The notes under the pieces were generated by a model. The model did no database searches. It was not told the origin of the DNA and worked only from the letters and a program-made list of their open reading frames with translations. From contig CAZOMV010000024.1 of NCBI GenBank assembly GCA_964580995.1, positions 1 to 59,198 on the forward strand: a stretch of 59,198 nucleotides of DNA. The letters are read 5' to 3'. Shown here in pieces: positions 18,858-26,704 of the stretch. Source of the DNA: JAKJEP01 sp964580995 (lineage in GTDB: Bacteria > Planctomycetota > Phycisphaerae > Sedimentisphaerales > SM23-30). The translations under genes were made by a program, and so were the position numbers. How positions within the stretch are numbered: the first letter of the stretch is position 1; each line of letters begins with the position of its first letter.

Positions 18858-18865
18858 AAAAAGAA

Positions 18866-18891
18866 GGAGCAGGCCCCGCAAGGCCTGCTCC
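18866..18891 (-). terminator. Rho-independent terminator of the first PEP-CTERM gene
   Basis: A perfect 10-bp stem (GGAGCAGGCC / GGCCTGCTCC) with a six-base loop. Read on the minus strand it is followed by TTCTTTTTTT, so it ends the gene at 18939. The plus-strand gene ending at 18857 stops right beside it and may share it. Confidence 0.85.
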
Positions 18892-18938
18892 TGCAACAGA
18901 TTCATATCCTGGGGATATAAACCATCATTCCCGGTTGC

Positions 18939-19652
18939 TTACGCCCGGCGACGACGAATCAGCGCCAGACTGCCAAGGCCCAACAGAGCCATGGTCATTG
19001 GTTCCGGTACAACATCAATCTGTACATCTAATGCCATAGCACGATTGTTACCAGGCGCAGTCACCATGGTAAAATCAAGGGTGTCACCCTGGGCTAAGGT
19101 AAGGATGCCGCTGTAGGTTTGCGAAGGGGCATTACCAAAACCATCGGCAAAATTATTGATAGCTTTGCCGATAAATCCATCCAGACCAGCGGACCATTCC
19201 TCTGCTTCATTCTTCAAAACGGAGACCGTAGCAAGTGCGGCCATCTGCTCACTTTGGCCGGTAAAGATAGCGGTGATTTGATAGTCACCGGCTGCCGGCG
19301 CCGTCCATCGGGAAGCATTCATCAGCCCGGTAATACTGGGGCCGTAAAGAATCTGGCCGACTTCTCGATAGGACATCCAGGCATCAATCGGATTGGGACC
19401 GAGGTTCTGACCAACGTTACCCCAGGTATCCCAATCGCCACCTTTTACCCAGGCGGAGAAAGTATTGCCGGCGCCATCGCCACCAGTATTGACACCTTCA
19501 TAGAGGGTGAATGCCCCGGCATTGAACCAGCCATAGGACCAGTTGCCGTTGGGATTGGCAGCCAGGGAAAAATCTCCCTGCAAATCCGCCGCCTGGGCCA
19601 TGCTCACCAAAGACAGGGCCATAACCGTTACTAAAACCAACATCTTCTTCAT
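18939..19652 (-). CDS. Secreted PEP-CTERM protein
   Basis: A 237-residue exported protein. It has a Sec signal peptide (LVLVTVMALSLVSMAQA), a beta-rich middle domain, and a C-terminal PEP-CTERM signal: VPEP, a hydrophobic helix and an RRRRA tail. Exosortase would cut and anchor it at the cell surface; no exosortase gene is in this window. The middle domain resembles the one in the gene at 21034 (WTAPAAGDYQI here, WMAPASLTQPAVN there; AQGDTLDFTM here, AAGDTIDFVQ there). GGAGG eight bases before the ATG at 19652 fixes the start; upstream in-frame ATGs have no usable ribosome site. Confidence 0.87.
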   Translation of the reverse strand: MKKMLVLVTVMALSLVSMAQAADLQGDFSLAANPNGNWSYGWFNAGAFTLYEGVNTGGDGAGNTFSAWVKGGDWDTWGNVGQNLGPNPIDAWMSYREVGQILYGPSITGLMNASRWTAPAAGDYQITAIFTGQSEQMAALATVSVLKNEAEEWSAGLDGFIGKAINNFADGFGNAPSQTYSGILTLAQGDTLDFTMVTAPGNNRAMALDVQIDVVPEPMTMALLGLGSLALIRRRRA

Positions 19653-19745
19653 CTTCATTTCCTCCATTGACCAGCTTCTCGCTTTGTCAATTTCTAAAAA
19701 AGGACCGTAAACTTAGACACAAAACACTACTACAAACACACATAA
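19653..19745 (-). promoter_or_regulatory. Conserved leader of PEP-CTERM gene, copy 1
   Basis: The 5' region of the gene at 18939 shares about 90 bases with the leaders at 20904 and 21727. Shared blocks on the minus strand are ACTTTATG, a GTGTGT run, TTTACGGTCCTTTTTTAGAAA, TTGACAAAGCGAG and GGAGGAAATGAAG. The TGACAA...TTGTCA inverted repeat seen in the other two is weaker here (TGGTCA). Confidence 0.7.
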
Positions 19746-19753
19746 AGTTTTTA

Positions 19754-20020
19754 ATGAGGATATTTTTGTGCATCTTGCCGAAATGGTTCATAGACAAGCC
19801 GAAAGTGACACTCTTCCTCATCCTTTAAGACATTTTACATGTCATAACAGCATTATATCAGACCGAAAGGTAAAATGCAAGTTTTTTTAATTTTATAAAT
19901 CTTTTATCAATAGATAGTTATAATTATATTTTAAAATTATATGCCTGATTTTACCTTCTTCGGTTTCATCCATTTTTGAACCTGACCCAGCCGGGATAAA
20001 CCGACCGAGCCGGATTTATG
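19754..20020. repeat. Intergenic block duplicated at 21829-22090, copy 1
   Basis: Aligned by eye with 21829-22090. Both copies start with ATGAGGA and have TCCTCAT 54 bases later, then ACATGTCA, a poly-T stretch followed by AATTATA, and a run around GATAGTTATAATTAT. Both end near GACCCAGCCGGG. The copy separates the first PEP-CTERM gene from the relic at 20012. Confidence 0.65.
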
Positions 20021-20075
20021 TGATTAAAATAAACAATACCGGAACCTTATATCCGGAAGTGGTGCCCGATTTATA
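20012..20075 (+). pseudogene. Relic of the 3' end of the gene at 18171
   Basis: These bases translate to IYVIKINNTGTLYPEVVPDL and a stop, almost the same as the last 20 residues of the membrane protein at 18171-18857 (IYVFKINNTGTLYPEVVPDL). The stop, the following A-rich stretch and the terminator hairpin are also kept. No start or upstream coding part is present. It looks like the left edge of a tandem duplication that carried a piece of the neighbouring gene along. Confidence 0.85.
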
Positions 20076-20084
20076 AAAAAAGAA

Positions 20085-20110
20085 GGAGCAGATCCCGCAA
20101 GACCTGCTCC
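20085..20110 (-). terminator. Rho-independent terminator of the second PEP-CTERM gene
   Basis: A copy of the hairpin at 18866, with arms GGAGCAGATC and GACCTGCTCC, followed on the minus strand by TTCTTTTTTT. One base change leaves an A-C mismatch in plus-strand RNA but only a G-U pair in minus-strand RNA, so it stays functional for the gene at 20160. Confidence 0.82.
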
Positions 20111-20159
20111 TGCAACAAATTCATATCCAGAGAGATAAAATCTATTGTGACGATGACAC

Positions 20160-20903
20160 TTAGGCCCGGCGACGACGAATCAGCGTCAAACCGCCCAATC
20201 CCAGTAATCCCATGGTCATGGGCTCGGGAGTAACAACGAGTGTGTACTCACCGATCACATCCGGTTCCTGATCCGGAATAAACGGCCCGACTTGTGAACC
20301 TTGATTGGTAAAGTCAAGACCCAGGCCGGCTGATTTGGCATAGAGTACAAAATCGGTCAGTTCTACCTTAACGGTCCCGTTATCAAAGACCAGTCCCGCA
20401 CCGGGCAGATCTGCCAGTGTAAATCCCATCGTTGCAGCCGCGAAATTCGGCATAAAGGCCGGATTTCCATCCGCCGGTCCGTTCCGGTCCGGCTGGGCAT
20501 AGACCGAGATACTCGGGGCTTCCTCGCCATTGGCGGCAGAAGGGCTTCCGCCCAGAAACAGATTTAAGCCATAATATTCGAATCCCAGATCGCCGCCGAT
20601 CCCATGAGAAACACCAAAGGTGAAAGTGTAGCTGTTACCGGCCGTCAGGGGAATATCAATGGTCCGGTCAGGAGCTACTCCATCCGTTTTGTTTAGGAAA
20701 CTGCTGCCGGGAATCGCCCCGTCTCGAACAAAGACATCCCAGGCCGGGTGGGGAGCATAGGTATTCCACCGTTCTGCATATTGAACCGTACCATCCGCAC
20801 TGGCGGCAAATAAGGTATTGGCCGTCATGTTGATCGTTTGGGCCGAAACCACCATGGGCAGGCACAATCCTGCCGCTAAAACCAATAAACACATCTTCTT
20901 CAT
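20160..20903 (-). CDS. Secreted PEP-CTERM protein with Spondin-like repeat domain
   Basis: A 247-residue exported protein: signal peptide (CLLVLAAGLCLPMVVSAQ), one globular domain, and a C-terminal PEP-CTERM signal (TPEP, hydrophobic helix, RRRRA). The domain has the segments WDVFVRDG, GVSHGIGGDLG, VELTDFVLYAKS and FIPDQEPDVIGEYTLVV. These recur twice in the large protein at 22108, so it is a mobile extracellular module. The overall pattern may correspond to a spondin-like fold, but I am not certain. GGAGG before the ATG at 20903 fixes the start. Unlike its neighbours it has only about 130 bases upstream and may be co-transcribed with the gene at 21034. Confidence 0.85.
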   Translation of the reverse strand: MKKMCLLVLAAGLCLPMVVSAQTINMTANTLFAASADGTVQYAERWNTYAPHPAWDVFVRDGAIPGSSFLNKTDGVAPDRTIDIPLTAGNSYTFTFGVSHGIGGDLGFEYYGLNLFLGGSPSAANGEEAPSISVYAQPDRNGPADGNPAFMPNFAAATMGFTLADLPGAGLVFDNGTVKVELTDFVLYAKSAGLGLDFTNQGSQVGPFIPDQEPDVIGEYTLVVTPEPMTMGLLGLGGLTLIRRRRA

Positions 20904-20995
20904 CTTCGTTTCCTCCATCGACAAGCTCCTCGCTTTGTCAATTTCTAAAAAAGGGCCATAAAATTTACCACATCTCCATTAACGATACACACATC
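20904..20995 (-). promoter_or_regulatory. Conserved leader of PEP-CTERM gene, copy 2
   Basis: Nearly the same leader as at 21727. On the minus strand it reads ACTTTATG, GTGTGTATCG, GTAAATTTTATGGCCC, TTTTTTAGAAATTGACAAAG, then the arm CTTGTCG, directly before the GGAGG ribosome site. TGACAA and TTGTCG can pair with a ten-base loop. Confidence 0.75.
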
Positions 20996-21033
20996 ATAAA
21001 GTTTTCTGGCTATATGTTTTTTACTATATAACC

Positions 21034-21726
21034 TTATTTGCGCTTCCGCAGCAGGGCCAGAGCACCCATGCTCAGCAGAGCCATCGTGGCCGGTTCGGGC
21101 ACTTCGGTAATCATTACATCAAAAGGCGAATTCTCGGACCCCATACCGGCACCGGCACCTTGCACAAAATCAATGGTATCGCCAGCCGCAATCACTACGT
21201 CCACATCGAATACAATATCCCCCACCATCGAATCCTGATGAAACAGGATGGCTTGGCTGGCCTGGCCGGCATTTTTCACTACCCAGAATTCCCGGTCCCC
21301 GCCATGACCAGTTCCCAGCATTCCCTCCAGGTTGACAGCCGGTTGCGTAAGGCTGGCCGGGGCCATCCAGCGAACCGAAATATCTTCCCACGGGCCTTGC
21401 GCCGGCTGATAGGCGCCCACTACCCCGGTATGCATCGCTACCTGGCCGGGCAAAATCCCATAGGCAATCCCTGCCGTATCGTTACGCCACATAATCGGAC
21501 CGACATTGGGGGCATTGCTGTCCGGTCCCCAAAACGGACCCGTAGCACTCGTGCCGGCATAAGCAAAGGGGATAAACTCACTAATGTTATTCTGGCCGCC
21601 ATAGCCATACTGCCACGGATCCGACATGGTCGGATGGCTCCATTCCGCCAGAAAATTCCAACTGTCCGCATTTGACACCGATACCAGTGTCAAAACCAAA
21701 GCCAACATTAACAAAACCTTCTTCAT
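21034..21726 (-). CDS. Secreted PEP-CTERM protein
   Basis: A 230-residue exported protein with a Sec signal peptide (VLLMLALVLTLVSVSNA), a beta-rich domain rich in Gly and Trp, and a C-terminal signal (VPEPATMALLSMGALALL, then RKRK). The domain is related to the one at 18939. It is the first of a possible two-gene unit with the gene at 20160, 130 bases downstream, with no clear terminator between them. The longer open frame to 21816 runs through the conserved leader; the ATG at 21726 has GGAGG at the right distance. Confidence 0.85.
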   Translation of the reverse strand: MKKVLLMLALVLTLVSVSNADSWNFLAEWSHPTMSDPWQYGYGGQNNISEFIPFAYAGTSATGPFWGPDSNAPNVGPIMWRNDTAGIAYGILPGQVAMHTGVVGAYQPAQGPWEDISVRWMAPASLTQPAVNLEGMLGTGHGGDREFWVVKNAGQASQAILFHQDSMVGDIVFDVDVVIAAGDTIDFVQGAGAGMGSENSPFDVMITEVPEPATMALLSMGALALLRKRK

Positions 21727-21815
21727 TTTCATTTCCTCCATTGACAAGTTCCTCGCTTTGTCAAATTTTAAAAAAGGGCCATAAAATTTATCACATACAC
21801 CATACCATACACACA
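21727..21815 (-). promoter_or_regulatory. Conserved leader of PEP-CTERM gene, copy 3
   Basis: Third copy of the leader. It has TTTTATGGCCC, TTTTTTAAAA, TTGACAAAGCGAGG and a perfect six-base inverted repeat TGACAA / TTGTCA that ends four bases before GGAGG. A hairpin here would sit right against the ribosome site. Confidence 0.75.
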
Positions 21816-21828
21816 ATATTATTTACTG

Positions 21829-22090
21829 ATGAGGATACGATTTGCAAACGTAATCAAAATGCGTAACAGACAAGTTCTGTGATGTTCTTCCTCATCCTTA
21901 TATACATGTCACAATAGCATCATAGCAAGTTGTCGGCAAAAAAGAAAGCTTTTTTTTCAAATTATAACCGCTTGTCAATTAGATAATTATGATTATTTTA
22001 AAAGATCATCATACCATTTTTTAACCGGTTTCGACTTACACCATTCTTTAGAACCCGACCCAGCCGGGTTCAACCGGCCAGGTCGGATTC
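21829..22090. repeat. Intergenic block duplicated at 19754-20020, copy 2
   Basis: It carries ATGAGGA at 21829-21835 and TCCTCAT at 21889-21895, then ACATGTCA, a poly-T run and an AT-rich tail, in the same order as 19754-20020. It ends in GACCCAGCCGGG at about 22060-22071. It lies upstream of the gene at 21034 and downstream of the large gene at 22108. Confidence 0.65.
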
Positions 22091-22107
22091 AGGTTTGCCA
22101 TTAGATT

Positions 22108-24459
22108 TTATTCAATCGGCCAGGTGCATTCCGCGTTTTCCGGGTCACTGCACGCCAGCCACTTCTGGGCAAATAGGGCGTAATCTTCCAGATTGACATA
22201 GCAATCTTTATTGAAGTCGGTCGGGTAGAATTGCCCGGCTTCCGTACAGGTAAACTCACCATCTTCCACTACGATGGTAAATTCACCCACGACATCTTCC
22301 TCACCATCCGGGACAAAGGTGCCGCCGGGATTAGCGGTACCGGTTCCCATAATATCCAGGCTGATATCCGCGACGGATTTGGGATAGATGACGAAATCGG
22401 TCAAGCGAATCTGGGCTTTTTTCTCGATATTCTTCCAGATTAGTGTGCCACCGGTAGCGGCTGCCACGGCAGAATGACCATCCGAAGGTCCCGTCAAGTC
22501 ATTTAGAGCAAAACCAGCAATACCAGTAGCCTCATTGTCGAAGAGTAAACCGATTCTGCTATGAAGGGAATTAGGATCCACCTCCACCAGGCTGCCCAGA
22601 TCTGTACCAATCCCATGCGAGAACGCAAATGAATAGGAATAGGTGTTTCCTTTGACCAGATCCAGAGTAATGCTGCGATCCGCATTGTTCTGAAGATGAT
22701 CGGCAATGGCGTTCGGATCCGCGGAGAGAACAGCGATAGTAGTATCGAACAAAGCGATATCCCAGGCAGCATCTTCCGGTATGGTATTCCAGAATTCAGA
22801 GCCAATGATACCGCCGCTGTCGTCGGCCGTATTCAAAGTCATACCGCTCATTATCAACGGATTCGGGTCGCTAATCAGGGGCCAGGTACATTCCCCGTCG
22901 CCAGGATTATTGCATTTCAGCCAATCCGCAACCCAGGCGGTGAAGTCCTGCAAATCCACATAACAGTCCTCGTTGAAGTCCATCGGGTAGAAAGTGGTGG
23001 AATCCGCACAGGTAAAGTTCCCGAATTCGACGGAGAGAGTGAATTCCCCTGCGATATCTTCGGTGCCATCTGGATCATATGGTTGACACTCTATTCCCAA
23101 TGAAACCCACGGTTCGGTTTGAATATCGAGGCTGACATTGGGTGCGGCTTTGGGATACAGTACAAAATTGGTAACCCGGATCTGGACCCCCTTGGCGGGA
23201 TTTTTCCAGACAACCGGACCGGCAGCCGGATAACCGAAGCCGGGATTGCCATCGGTGGGACCGGTGGTATCCTTGGCGGCAAACAGAGTGATGCCGGCGG
23301 TATCCTTCTGATCGAAATAGAAACTCATAGCGTAGTGATCACTCGTCAGATCATAACCTGCCGGAGTGCCGTTGCCGGTAAAGGCAAGAGTATAGGTTTT
23401 GCCTCGTTGCAATTCCACATCGATATCCCCATTGATGACGTTATTGAGGAGAACAAGGTCCAACTGATTCGGGTCGGTAATGGCGGCGATTTGGGCAATG
23501 GAACCATTCAGCACCGCCAGATCCCAGTACGTAGGCTCATAAATCTGGGTAGTATTCCAGGCTTGTCCGGCTACCGGAACTCCCTGGTTATCTGAGGACT
23601 GCATGAACAGATATCGCAGATACACCACGCTGGGGTCATACCCCTGATAATCGTTCGTGATGGTGATGCCGTACTTCTGGCTCAGGTAATCATGTACTGC
23701 ATAATACTGATCCGCACTGACCGAATCATAGACCAGGATTTCGCTGACATTGCCATAGAGCCACTGACGCCCTATATCCAGAACGCCAACCGTGGCGATG
23801 GAATTGCCATAATTTAATCCGGTTCCCGGCCCTTTAATTTTGTAATCCCCGTCAAAATAGATGGTCTTAAGGTCTGCGGCGGTATCATAGGTAGCATTGA
23901 CGATGGTGTACTGATCCGGATTGCCGGTCGGTAGAAGATATTCCATGGAACTGCCGGACCAGTTTTTGGCGGTAAACCATTTCAATTTATTGGTAACACC
24001 ATCACTCATACCTACACCCCAGCCTTGAACATCCGAATAGTTTCCGACGACGATCTGGCCGCGCGGTGAATTATCATCGACATTGATTACCGCAAAAACC
24101 GAAACGGTGGCCAGTCGCAGACCGGCGGGATCAGCTAACAGAAAACCGTCGTTACCGTCAAAGCGGATGGCTTTTTTGGTACCGGCGGCAATCATGGTCG
24201 GGGTACCCCATCCCGCCTTTACCGTGGCATCATGTCCGCTGCCGGACATATCCTGCCATTTGGTTACCGTGTCTCCCACTTCGGCCGGGACAAATAGGAT
24301 GGGGGAGTTGGGTTCCGGGTTCGGTTTTAAGGCCCCTTCATCGGCCTTGAGCCAGAGTTTCAGCCCCGCGGTGGGCGGAGCGGCCAGCAGAATTTGGCTG
24401 AATCCTATCCCGATTAAAAGTGCCAGAGTCACGATCAATAAACTTTTTCTTGTTTTCAT
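22108..24459 (-). CDS. Large secreted LamG/dockerin-like protein
   Basis: A 783-residue exported protein. Order: signal peptide (about 1-27); a LamG-like lectin domain (about 28-260, with GLKLWLKADEG and WQDMSGSGHDA); a first globular repeat; a dockerin-like segment (DFNEDCYVDLQDF); a second globular repeat; and a final dockerin-like segment (DFNKDCYVNLEDY) ending in CTWPIE. Both globular repeats match the domain of the PEP-CTERM protein at 20160, for example FVPDGEEDVVGEFTIVV. There is no PEP-CTERM tail, so attachment would depend on the dockerin-like parts or other means. GGAGG eight bases before the ATG at 24459 sets the start. The longer open frame to 24573 is not supported. Confidence 0.83.
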   Translation of the reverse strand: MKTRKSLLIVTLALLIGIGFSQILLAAPPTAGLKLWLKADEGALKPNPEPNSPILFVPAEVGDTVTKWQDMSGSGHDATVKAGWGTPTMIAAGTKKAIRFDGNDGFLLADPAGLRLATVSVFAVINVDDNSPRGQIVVGNYSDVQGWGVGMSDGVTNKLKWFTAKNWSGSSMEYLLPTGNPDQYTIVNATYDTAADLKTIYFDGDYKIKGPGTGLNYGNSIATVGVLDIGRQWLYGNVSEILVYDSVSADQYYAVHDYLSQKYGITITNDYQGYDPSVVYLRYLFMQSSDNQGVPVAGQAWNTTQIYEPTYWDLAVLNGSIAQIAAITDPNQLDLVLLNNVINGDIDVELQRGKTYTLAFTGNGTPAGYDLTSDHYAMSFYFDQKDTAGITLFAAKDTTGPTDGNPGFGYPAAGPVVWKNPAKGVQIRVTNFVLYPKAAPNVSLDIQTEPWVSLGIECQPYDPDGTEDIAGEFTLSVEFGNFTCADSTTFYPMDFNEDCYVDLQDFTAWVADWLKCNNPGDGECTWPLISDPNPLIMSGMTLNTADDSGGIIGSEFWNTIPEDAAWDIALFDTTIAVLSADPNAIADHLQNNADRSITLDLVKGNTYSYSFAFSHGIGTDLGSLVEVDPNSLHSRIGLLFDNEATGIAGFALNDLTGPSDGHSAVAAATGGTLIWKNIEKKAQIRLTDFVIYPKSVADISLDIMGTGTANPGGTFVPDGEEDVVGEFTIVVEDGEFTCTEAGQFYPTDFNKDCYVNLEDYALFAQKWLACSDPENAECTWPIE

Positions 24460-24731
24460 AACAAATCCTCCGAATTTTTGAAAACTACAACACAATTCGT
24501 ACACGCAACGTAAAATGTATTTTGTGAGCCAGATGCTTTCTCCGATTGAAATATCATTCTGAGCTATACCCAAAATCTAGGGATGTATTTTCACCTCCTT
24601 CCATAGATTTGTATTGATGATTTGGGGATAAGTCAGATGAAATGAATTTTGCAACAGATTCGTATCATCTTGGAATACCCACGAATACACTTTATATACA
24701 GGTTATTTTATTATTTCCGTCTTTTCTCCTT

Positions 24732-25613
24732 TTAAGAAAACGATTCCGGATCATACTTGGGTACGGGGTTGACCGTTTGATTCGGATGGTCGATTCGAGT
24801 ATCGGTATTCAGGCTGTTCACAAACTCTCGCGATATCAGCAGGTGAGTTAGCATGGCTTTTTCGGCATTTTCGGGCGAATGAGATTGAACAGCGTCAAAT
24901 ATGGCCTGATGCTGCTGCAGGATCCGCAGGTGATCGCCGTGTTTGGGTAATAATTGCCCGATGTAGAATAACCCCGTCAGGATGAAGCTAATCATGGCCA
25001 TGATGTTATTGCCGCATTCCTGGGCCAGAATATCATGGAATTTCCGGTCATGAAACCGGAACTCGATATCGCTGGCGGTTTCTTTCATGACCGTCAACGC
25101 CCGCTCCAGTTCCGCCAATCCTTCGTCGCCGATATGTTCGGCGGCCATGGCGGCAATGGATGGTTCATTGGCCAGCCGTGTGGTCATGATCTCGTTCAAA
25201 TCGGCATGGCTGAAGTTCTTAATAACGGCGGATAAAAATTGGAGACTGGTCGCCGGATTAAATTGTTTGACATACCACCCGGTTCCCTGCTGCGACTGGA
25301 CCAGCCCCAGCGTGCGCAAGCCGATCAGGGCTTCCCGCAGGGAGCGGGTGCCAACGCCGAAAATTTCGCAAAGCTGTTTTTCGGGAGGGAGGCGATCGCC
25401 TTCTTTGAGACCGGCTTCACTGATGAAATCGACCAGAGCAGACAGGATGCGTTCGGTTTTATTGGGGGTTTCAACAATCTGCTTATAATAGCCTCGTGGG
25501 CGGATCGGTTCGGGTAAGGCGGCCTCCAGGGGATGGGGGCGAATCCTTTCCAGCGTGGAAACATCCTCTGCCTTTTTAGTAATAAAGTTTTTCTGATACG
25601 AAATTTTATCCAT
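24732..25613 (-). CDS. GntR-family (FadR subfamily) transcriptional regulator
   Basis: A 293-residue regulator. The winged helix covers about residues 50-115 (LPPEKQLCEIFGVGTRSLRE, then GLVQSQQGTGWYV). The FCD ligand domain (about 130-270) has HDRKFHDILAQECGN and a C-terminal helix with HQAIFDAVQSH and MLTHL, which supply the metal and ligand contacts. FadR-type regulators often answer to sugar acids, and the neighbours encode uronate metabolism, so a uronate or KDG effector is likely. The first 40 residues are an unusual extra N-terminal segment. An ATG at 25613 is preferred over the upstream one at 25667. No clear operator could be assigned. Confidence 0.85.
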   Translation of the reverse strand: MDKISYQKNFITKKAEDVSTLERIRPHPLEAALPEPIRPRGYYKQIVETPNKTERILSALVDFISEAGLKEGDRLPPEKQLCEIFGVGTRSLREALIGLRTLGLVQSQQGTGWYVKQFNPATSLQFLSAVIKNFSHADLNEIMTTRLANEPSIAAMAAEHIGDEGLAELERALTVMKETASDIEFRFHDRKFHDILAQECGNNIMAMISFILTGLFYIGQLLPKHGDHLRILQQHQAIFDAVQSHSPENAEKAMLTHLLISREFVNSLNTDTRIDHPNQTVNPVPKYDPESFS

Positions 25614-25842
25614 AGAACCGAGTCGCTGAACTAGCCAATAAGATATAATGTACTCATGACATAACAATATTATCGATAAATTGCCCCATCAAGTCAAGAT
25701 AAAATTGTTTTATGTGTATTATTTCAATAAAAAAATGTGGAAGGTCAAATTCCACATTAAATTAGTTGTAATTCATTGTAAAATAAGAGGTTGTGTTGAA
25801 TTGTTTCACGGAAAGTGTGTTTTCCTCCAGACAAAATTAAAG

Positions 25843-26628
25843 TTACCAGATGGTGTTTCCGCCGTCGATGACCAGGATACTGCCGGTCATATAGGAGGAG
25901 GCCTGAGAGGCTAAAAATACGGCAATCCCTTTCAATTCGTCTTCCCTGCCATAGCGTTTCATGGGGGTCATTTCGGTTAATCGCTCGACAATTTCCGGGA
26001 ATTTCCGGCTGGCCTGGGTGTTTGGGGTGGTCATGTAGCCCGGAGCGATGGCGTTGACTCGGATATTGTACTGCGCCCATTCCGATGCCAGTCCGCGTGT
26101 CAAATGGGCCACGCCTGCTTTGGCTACGCAATAGGTCACATTATGGCGGGGGAAAATCTTGCTGATAATCAGGCCGGATATGGAGGACATGTTAATAATG
26201 CAGCCGCCTTCCCCGCGCTCGATCATTTCCTTGCCGACCGCTTTGGAGAAGTAGAACATGCTCGACATATTGGTTTCGATAATTTTTTGCCAGATCGCAT
26301 CCTCCACCGTTTCAATGGCGATGCCTTCGGACTCCATGCCCGCGTTGTTGACCAGAATATCAATCTTGCCAAACTGCGACTTGACTTTCTGGACAAACGA
26401 TTCGATCTCATTGCTTTTTGTCACATTTACTTTCTGGAAGAAAGATTTGCGTCCCAGCGATTCGATCTCTTTCTGAGTTTTTGACCCTTCTTCTTCCAGC
26501 AAGTCGCAAATGCAGATATCCGCGCCGGCTTCCGCCAGTCCGATGGCGATATGTCTGCCCAACCCGCGGGCCGCTCCGGTTACGACTGCCACTTTACCGT
26601 CCAGTTTAAATAGATCTAACGATTTCAA
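25843..26628 (-). CDS. Short-chain dehydrogenase (KduD/gluconate dehydrogenase-like)
   Basis: A 261-residue classical SDR. TGAARGLGRHI binds NAD(P), NNAG is at 94-97, and Ser148, Tyr166 and Lys170 (YCVAK) form the active site. It ends with the usual SSYMTGSILVIDGG. Close relatives oxidise or reduce sugar acids such as 2-keto-3-deoxygluconate or fructuronate, which fits the surrounding uronate genes; the exact substrate is not certain. The start codon is TTG, chosen because AGGAGA is seven bases upstream and no ATG is available nearby. Confidence 0.85.
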   Translation of the reverse strand: MKSLDLFKLDGKVAVVTGAARGLGRHIAIGLAEAGADICICDLLEEEGSKTQKEIESLGRKSFFQKVNVTKSNEIESFVQKVKSQFGKIDILVNNAGMESEGIAIETVEDAIWQKIIETNMSSMFYFSKAVGKEMIERGEGGCIINMSSISGLIISKIFPRHNVTYCVAKAGVAHLTRGLASEWAQYNIRVNAIAPGYMTTPNTQASRKFPEIVERLTEMTPMKRYGREDELKGIAVFLASQASSYMTGSILVIDGGNTIW

Positions 26629-26652
26629 GATTCTGTCTCCTGTAAAAAAAAT

Positions 26653-26681
26653 ACCATGCCCAAGTCGGGCTTAGGCATGGT
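26653..26681 (-). terminator. Rho-independent terminator after the transaldolase gene
   Basis: The arms ACCATGCC and GGCATGGT form an eight-base stem, and an inner CCCGACTTGGG pairing extends it. On the minus strand it is followed by ATTTTTTTTAC. It lies between the transaldolase-like gene and the dehydrogenase gene, so the latter probably has its own promoter or is read through. Confidence 0.85.
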
Positions 26682-26704
26682 GTATAGTTATTTTTTGGGG
26701 TGAA

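Noticed and set aside
25672..25681. Palindrome TTATCGATAA upstream of the GntR gene as operator
   Set aside because: Too short and found only once; no second site near the other uronate genes.
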